Positions 59,883 to 64,000 of a stretch of 64,000 bases of DNA are shown one piece after another. Location of the stretch: the NCBI GenBank assembly GCA_049652385.1, contig JBASDX010000003.1:124001-188000 (forward strand), read 5' to 3'. The translations under genes and the position numbers were made by a program. Each line of letters opens with the position of its first letter. Position 1 is the stretch's first letter. The stretch is from DMER64 sp049652385 (lineage in GTDB: Bacteria > Bacteroidota > Bacteroidia > Bacteroidales > UBA932). Below the pieces are notes generated by a model. It saw only the letters and a program-made list of their open reading frames with translations, searched no databases and had not been told where the DNA came from.

Positions 59883-60320
59883 CTACTTAATGTTGATTGT
59901 ATACTCTTTGGGTACTTCCTGAGTCTCCAGATCCTTAGGAATGGTAATGTTCAATACTCCGTTTTTCATAGTCGCTTCAATTTTTTCTTTCAAGATATCT
60001 TCCGGCAGCAAGAAAGCTTGCTCGTAGTGTGAATAGGAAAATTCACGCCTTAAGTACTTGCCGTCTTTGCTTTCTTCTGAAGCATCTGCTTTCTTTTCCA
60101 GACAAATGATTAAGCGACCTTCCTGATCCAGGCGAATGCAAAAATCTTCTTTTGTCATGCCCGGAGCAGCTACTTCAACTGTGTAATTGTCTTGGTTTTC
60201 AATAACATTTATGGCAGGAGTCGTGCTTCCTGCAACTCTTCTGTAGCCTTCGTTTTCAAAAATCTCGTTGAATAAGGAAGGCCACCAATTGGGTGATCTT
60301 CTAATTATCGGTAACATCAT
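59883..60320 (-). CDS. Hsp20/alpha-crystallin small heat shock protein
   Basis: A 145-residue chaperone. The alpha-crystallin domain (about residues 35-130) begins ATPAINVIENQDNYTVEVAAPGM and ends with the A-x-x-x-n-GVL motif ATMKNGVLNITIPK; the C-terminal tail is short. A full AGGAGG lies 5 nt before the ATG, which is rare in this window. Confidence 0.95.
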   Translation of the reverse strand: MMLPIIRRSPNWWPSLFNEIFENEGYRRVAGSTTPAINVIENQDNYTVEVAAPGMTKEDFCIRLDQEGRLIICLEKKADASEESKDGKYLRREFSYSHYEQAFLLPEDILKEKIEATMKNGVLNITIPKDLETQEVPKEYTINIK

Positions 60321-60325
60321 GGTAT

Positions 60326-60331
60326 CCTCCT
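60326..60331 (-). promoter_or_regulatory. Consensus Shine-Dalgarno of hsp20
   Basis: AGGAGG on the minus strand, 5 nt from the ATG at 60320. Most genes in the window have AT-rich leaders without such a site, as is usual in Bacteroidetes. Confidence 0.75.
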
Positions 60332-60426
60332 AAAATTTAATGGTTAAACTACTTACTTTTCAGTTAGTAGTATTGCAAAAAGAATACCTTCTGAAAAAAC
60401 ACCCTTTTATAGGGTCAGATTGGCAG

Positions 60427-60816
60427 TTATTCAGCCATTTTGGCAATAATCTCCAATTCTACAACAGCACCTTTTACAGGTAACGCCGATACTTCAAAAA
60501 CGGCTCTTGCCGGGAACGGTTCTTTGAAATATTTGGCATAAATGCTGTTAAAAAGCGGAAAATCAGCCATGTCAGTCAGGAATCCAGTACATTTAATTAC
60601 GTTGTCAAAAGTACATCCCGCTGCTTGCAATATGTATCCGGCATTCTTGAAAACCTGTTCAATCTCTTCTTCTTTGGAGGTGTTTACTAATTTTCCTGTC
60701 TTGGCATCTATGCCCAATTGACCCGATATGTACAAAAATCCGCCACAAGAAACGGCTTGTGAATAGGGCCCCAGAGCGGGAGGCGCCAAAGGAGTGTGTA
60801 TGGCTGTTTTTTTCAT
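60427..60816 (-). CDS. RidA-family reactive-intermediate deaminase
   Basis: A 129-residue protein of the RidA/YjgF family, which hydrolyses enamine/imine intermediates from PLP enzymes. The motifs GPYSQAV, ISGQLGID and FPARAVFEVSALPVKGAVVE, with the substrate-binding Arg in PARAVFEV, are present. It lies 18 bp after the C1 peptidase gene and is probably co-transcribed with it. Its many PLP substrates could include those of the lysine pathway, but that is not shown. Confidence 0.93.
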   Translation of the reverse strand: MKKTAIHTPLAPPALGPYSQAVSCGGFLYISGQLGIDAKTGKLVNTSKEEEIEQVFKNAGYILQAAGCTFDNVIKCTGFLTDMADFPLFNSIYAKYFKEPFPARAVFEVSALPVKGAVVELEIIAKMAE

Positions 60817-60834
60817 AATGCGATGATTAACATA

Positions 60835-62211
60835 TTAAAACATATAATCCCATACAGGCAGCAACACCGGCTTAGAGGACAGTGCTTTTATTGCCTGAGG
60901 GCTCAGGTATTTCTTGTGGATGACAAAACGGAACATGTACTCGTCAAACCATTGGTCCGTAAAAGTCAGATATCCCTTGTTCCCGGAAGATGCACCCCAG
61001 CTGTTTTCAAACTCCCATTTGACGGGTATATCGTTTTCATCGGTATCGCACCCCATCAATAGCATGGCGTGAGACGATCCGCTTTGTCTTGTGAGAATAC
61101 GTGCTTTTTTATCCATAGTAAGCGAAATGCCCAACAGCGATTGGTAATCGTAATTGTTCATATCCAATATGCCGGCCTGGCGGTCCATTTGCTTGCCCAC
61201 GTCGCACGAGGCATACATAGGTTCGTTATCTTTGATGGAAGCCAAAGCCGCCTTTTTAATCTGGTCATTGGGCAAATTCAGGTACACCCAGTTGATGCCT
61301 TCCAGGGTATTCCTGTAATTCTTAATTTCATACACCTTGTAATATTCCCGTGTAGGATCGTTCATAATCATGATGTAGTCAGCAGGTGTATAATCGCTCT
61401 TAACCAGGTTCCTGTAAAATTCCATAGGCGTAGTTTGCAAAGTGACAACCTCTCCCTGCCTGTTTTTATACCTGTAGGTAAAAGAAGCAGGAGGATCTCC
61501 CAGACACAGCGACAATACACGATAAACGTCCTGCAACACGGTTTTTTTCTCTTCCCTGAGTCCTTTTTCACGTATTCCTTTCGCTGCCATTTCCCGGATG
61601 GCATAGCCACCGGTACGCAGCCGTTCGTTCAAAACAGAAACCAATTGACGCGTGTTTTTGGAATGTTCGCTTTCCGGCATCGCCTCTTCCGGTACCACTC
61701 CATATTTTTCTGCCAGGTTGTAGAACAAGTTCCAGACACCTCCGTCGGCTACAGGAGAAGAAAAGAAGAACGTAACTTCTCTGTCGTCCATATCTCTGTC
61801 GGACGTCGCTATGACGTTCTCTAAAAACAAATTGGATTTTTCCAGTAAATCCCAGAAATAAAGATAGTTATGTGAAAAAGCAAACGATTCTGTCTGCAGG
61901 AGTTCCCGGACATCGGGGCGCAACACGTTTAAAGAAGTAAACATCCAGCACCTGCCGGAACTGTACTGATTGGTAATGCCTTTTACATTCACACGATACT
62001 TAAAATAATGATCTGTCTTTCCTTCCGCTTCACGGTTTTTGGCCAGTTTAGCCAGATTGGCTTCTCCTGTAAGGATGTTTTGAAGTGCAACGGTATGTGG
62101 GTCTTTCTCAAAACCGCTGCGCAACTGTTCCAGTAAATGGTTGTCAATCGTTTGTGCCCTGGCAAACGAAGAGGCACATAGGAGCAAAAAAATAAAGAAC
62201 GTCTTTTTCAT
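60835..62211 (-). CDS. C1-family cysteine peptidase (bleomycin hydrolase/PepC-like), exported
   Basis: A 458-residue papain-fold peptidase with signal peptide MKKTFFIFLLLCASSFARAQ. The catalytic residues are Gln82 and Cys88 in NQYSSGRCWMF, His in SGSSHAMLLMG and Asn in EFENSWG. The architecture is that of aminopeptidase C, but the signal peptide places it in the periplasm. ATG 62211 is chosen for the signal peptide. It is 4 bp after the SIMPL gene stop and upstream of ridA. It could supply amino acids for fermentation; this is inferred. Confidence 0.92.
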   Translation of the reverse strand: MKKTFFIFLLLCASSFARAQTIDNHLLEQLRSGFEKDPHTVALQNILTGEANLAKLAKNREAEGKTDHYFKYRVNVKGITNQYSSGRCWMFTSLNVLRPDVRELLQTESFAFSHNYLYFWDLLEKSNLFLENVIATSDRDMDDREVTFFFSSPVADGGVWNLFYNLAEKYGVVPEEAMPESEHSKNTRQLVSVLNERLRTGGYAIREMAAKGIREKGLREEKKTVLQDVYRVLSLCLGDPPASFTYRYKNRQGEVVTLQTTPMEFYRNLVKSDYTPADYIMIMNDPTREYYKVYEIKNYRNTLEGINWVYLNLPNDQIKKAALASIKDNEPMYASCDVGKQMDRQAGILDMNNYDYQSLLGISLTMDKKARILTRQSGSSHAMLLMGCDTDENDIPVKWEFENSWGASSGNKGYLTFTDQWFDEYMFRFVIHKKYLSPQAIKALSSKPVLLPVWDYMF

Positions 62212-62215
62212 ACAA

Positions 62216-62917
62216 TCAGTCATTCAAATAATAGTTTATTGTAGTAACCACCCTGACTCTTTTAATGTGGGGTGTGTTTTCATCCCTGTTGGTAATGGAA
62301 AATTGTCCCTGGGAAGCGTTTTTTATTTTACCCAATTTACTTTCTGAATCCTGGGCAAATTTTTCTGCAGCTGCACGTGCATTCTTCGTGGCCTCTTCAA
62401 TCATCTTAGGTTTAATCTCATTCAGGCCCGTGAAAGAATAAACCGTCTGGTACATATAATCTCCGCCGACAATGGCAATCCCCTGCTTCAGGAGTTCTCC
62501 CTGATCGCTTATCAGTTTTCTGACCAAATCTACCTTGGAAGAACTAACCGTAACGACCGATGTGACGTTGTAACGGTACGCAACCTGCGAAGAAGTATAG
62601 CGCTCTGCACTCATGTCTATGATTTCCGGAGCGTTGATGCTGATTTCTTCCGGGTCAATACCATTGGCCACCAGATAGGTGGTCAACGTTGCATTGTTTC
62701 GACGTATTTTTTCATACAGCTCTTGAAGGTTGTTCCCTATCTCTTTATATACCAAAGGCCAGGTTACTTTGTCCGCAGGCACCTCAACCTCCGACAAACC
62801 TTTCACGTTAACGACTCTTTCCCTGCCGGAGAAACCGGCAAGTCCTTGTTTGAGCAAAAATCCCATCACTACCAAAGCTATGGCAATGATGAGGGCTTCT
62901 ATACGTTGTGTTTTCAT
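62216..62917 (-). CDS. SIMPL-domain (DUF541) membrane-anchored protein
   Basis: A 233-residue protein with an N-terminal membrane anchor (IEALIIAIALVVMGFLLKQG) and a SIMPL domain starting VVNVKGLSEVEVPADKVTWPL. The family is known for periplasmic oligomeric proteins of unclear function. ATG 62917 is used; the -7 element at 62924-62931 leaves only a few bases of leader. Confidence 0.9.
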   Translation of the reverse strand: MKTQRIEALIIAIALVVMGFLLKQGLAGFSGRERVVNVKGLSEVEVPADKVTWPLVYKEIGNNLQELYEKIRRNNATLTTYLVANGIDPEEISINAPEIIDMSAERYTSSQVAYRYNVTSVVTVSSSKVDLVRKLISDQGELLKQGIAIVGGDYMYQTVYSFTGLNEIKPKMIEEATKNARAAAEKFAQDSESKLGKIKNASQGQFSITNRDENTPHIKRVRVVTTINYYLND

Positions 62918-62923
62918 AATGAG

Positions 62924-62951
62924 CAAATTTACAATTTTTATTATAGTTTTG
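62924..62951. promoter_or_regulatory. Divergent promoters of the SIMPL gene and rpiB
   Basis: TAAATTTG on the minus strand (62924-62931) and TAGTTTTG on the plus strand (62944-62951). The predicted minus transcript begins about 2 nt before the SIMPL ATG; the rpiB leader would be about 14 nt. Confidence 0.5.
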
Positions 62952-62969
62952 TAGCACAAACAGACGATT

Positions 62970-63431
62970 ATGGAAACAATTGCCATAGGTTGCGATCACG
63001 CCGCTTATACGTTAAAAGAAAACATCAAGGAATATTTGAAAGACCTGGGATATGAGGTATTGGACTTGGGCGCTCATAGTGAGGAACGGGTAGATTATCC
63101 GGACTACGGCATAGCTGTAGGAGAAGCCGTTGCTGCAGGAAAATGCCAAAGGGGTATCGCTATCTGCGGCACGGGCATTGGCATATCCATCAGTGCCAAT
63201 AAGGTCAAAGGAATACGTGCCGCCGTTTGCAGCGAACCCGTTTCTGCACGTTTGGCCAAAGAACACAATAATGCCAATATATTGGCTTTCGGTGCCAGAA
63301 TCGTAGCTCCCGAATACGCCAGAGAAATTGTAAAATCCTGGATGGACGCTACTTTTGAAGAAGGTAGGCATAGGAAGAGGATAGACAAAATAGCCGCCTA
63401 TGAAAGAAAAACGGACCATAGCCTGTTATGA
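62970..63431 (+). CDS. rpiB: Ribose 5-phosphate isomerase B
   Basis: Interconverts ribose 5-phosphate and ribulose 5-phosphate. The 153-residue protein has IGCDHAAYTLKE, the catalytic Cys in GIAICGTGIGIS and the phosphate-binding HNNANILAFGAR. It overlaps the thioesterase start by 32 bp. Confidence 0.96.
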   Translation: METIAIGCDHAAYTLKENIKEYLKDLGYEVLDLGAHSEERVDYPDYGIAVGEAVAAGKCQRGIAICGTGIGISISANKVKGIRAAVCSEPVSARLAKEHNNANILAFGARIVAPEYAREIVKSWMDATFEEGRHRKRIDKIAAYERKTDHSLL

Positions 63432-64000
63432 AACAGATACGGCCGGACATCTGAAACCTTTTGCCTTTTTAAATCTTGTGCAGGAGTGGGCAAACAGGGA
63501 TGCCGTCAACCAGGGATTTGGCTATGAACAACTGATTGAAAAAGAGAGTATATGGGTTTTATCACGTCTGAAAGCCGTCTTCGTGCGTACGCCCGTTTGG
63601 AGGGAAGAAATCACAGCCTCTACGTGGCATAAAGGTACAGACGGCCTTTTCTCGTACAGGGATTTTCTCGTTTTCAATGCCGATGAAAGTGAAGTGCTCA
63701 TACGGGCTACCAGTTCCTGGCTGATTATCCATACAGCTACACGCCGTATACAGAGACCGCGTGTTTTTTTCCCTGCAACGGGGAAGCATTACCAATCCCT
63801 GCAACATGCCCTTGAAGAGCCGTGCCAAAAAATCGCAACCCCGGAAAACGGATTGTCATTAACCGAAACAAGGAAAGTGCGTTATGCCGATATGGATATG
63901 AACCTTCATATGAACAGCGCCAAATATATGGAATGGGCCATGGATTGTGCAAGCCACAGCCTCCCTGTTCCTCAAACTGTTACTTCTTTTCAAATCAATT
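63400..64000 (+). CDS. Acyl-ACP thioesterase (3' end outside window)
   Basis: An open frame runs from ATG 63400 to the window edge (200 codons, no stop). It encodes two hotdog domains of the FatA/FatB type: the first starts ACYETDTAGHLKPFAFLNLVQEW, and the second contains RYADMDMNLHMNSAKYMEW with the catalytic D-x-N-x-H-x-N pattern. It would release fatty acids from acyl carrier protein. The start lies inside the end of rpiB. Confidence 0.88.
   Translation, partial: MKEKRTIACYETDTAGHLKPFAFLNLVQEWANRDAVNQGFGYEQLIEKESIWVLSRLKAVFVRTPVWREEITASTWHKGTDGLFSYRDFLVFNADESEVLIRATSSWLIIHTATRRIQRPRVFFPATGKHYQSLQHALEEPCQKIATPENGLSLTETRKVRYADMDMNLHMNSAKYMEWAMDCASHSLPVPQTVTSFQIN

Overview
The window looks like a chromosomal segment of an anaerobic, amino-acid-fermenting member of the Bacteroidales (Bacteroidota). 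The evidence is the recurrent Bacteroidetes promoter signature TAnnTTTG upstream of genes, the near absence of Shine-Dalgarno sequences, and family-typical proteins: DUF2807, DUF3810, a DUF4369-type thioredoxin lipoprotein, ECF sigma factor, class 2 PyrD and a golvesin-domain amidase. I see no phage, insertion sequence, CRISPR array or rRNA. The species cannot be fixed from sequence reading alone; relatives of Odoribacteraceae, Porphyromonadaceae or Dysgonomonadaceae are plausible.

Layout. 1-6.1 kb: 3' end of a large secreted protein, then a tripartite RND efflux operon (MFP-RND-TolC, minus strand). 6.2-6.7 kb: queH. 6.7-20.1 kb (minus strand): a 12-gene lysine fermentation operon read atoD-kat-kce-kdd-kamA-kamB-kamC-kamD-kamE-atoA-atoB-acyl-CoA ligase. 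It takes lysine through beta-lysine, 3,5-diaminohexanoate and 3-keto-5-aminohexanoate to acetoacetate and 3-aminobutyryl-CoA. A class III aminotransferase sits where many lysine fermenters have the ammonia lyase kal. 20.2-26.2 kb: K+/H+ antiporter, queA, an XRE regulator with three evenly spaced operator-like repeats, pyrD and a serine hydrolase. 26.2-31.1 kb (minus): DUF3810 protease-like protein, ECF sigma factor, probable anti-sigma protein, two DUF2807 proteins and an M19 dipeptidase in one operon. 31.1-36.3 kb: a large amidase-like protein and htpG.

36.3-46.2 kb is a coherent tungsten/molybdenum pterin island: a tungsten-type aldehyde ferredoxin oxidoreductase, a ThiF/ThiS-like pair, a two-repeat lipoprotein with sulfite-oxidase-like domains, a tungstate/molybdate ABC transporter (wtpA on plus; wtpC and wtpB on minus, convergent), and moeA, a compact moaA, moaC and a MOSC-MogA fusion. 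46.2-48.5 kb: TlpA-like lipoprotein and M28 peptidase, followed by tRNA-Arg(UCU) and a nested inverted repeat. 48.8-52.7 kb: urea transporter and a strikingly eroded but open xanthine-dehydrogenase-like pair that lacks the second iron-sulfur cluster, the pterin-binding motifs and the catalytic glutamate. 52.6-59.8 kb: two transporters (EamA, ZIP), a four-domain CoA-disulfide-reductase/rhodanese/TusA/DsrE protein, a MarR regulator and two tandem lipoprotein alpha/beta hydrolases. 59.9-64 kb: Hsp20, RidA, a C1 peptidase, a SIMPL protein, rpiB and the start of an acyl-ACP thioesterase cut by the window edge.

The items I would look at first are the hollowed-out xanthine dehydrogenase, the tungsten island with its unfamiliar lipoprotein and shortened MoaA, the Kat variant of lysine fermentation, and the 24-bp-period repeats at the XRE gene.
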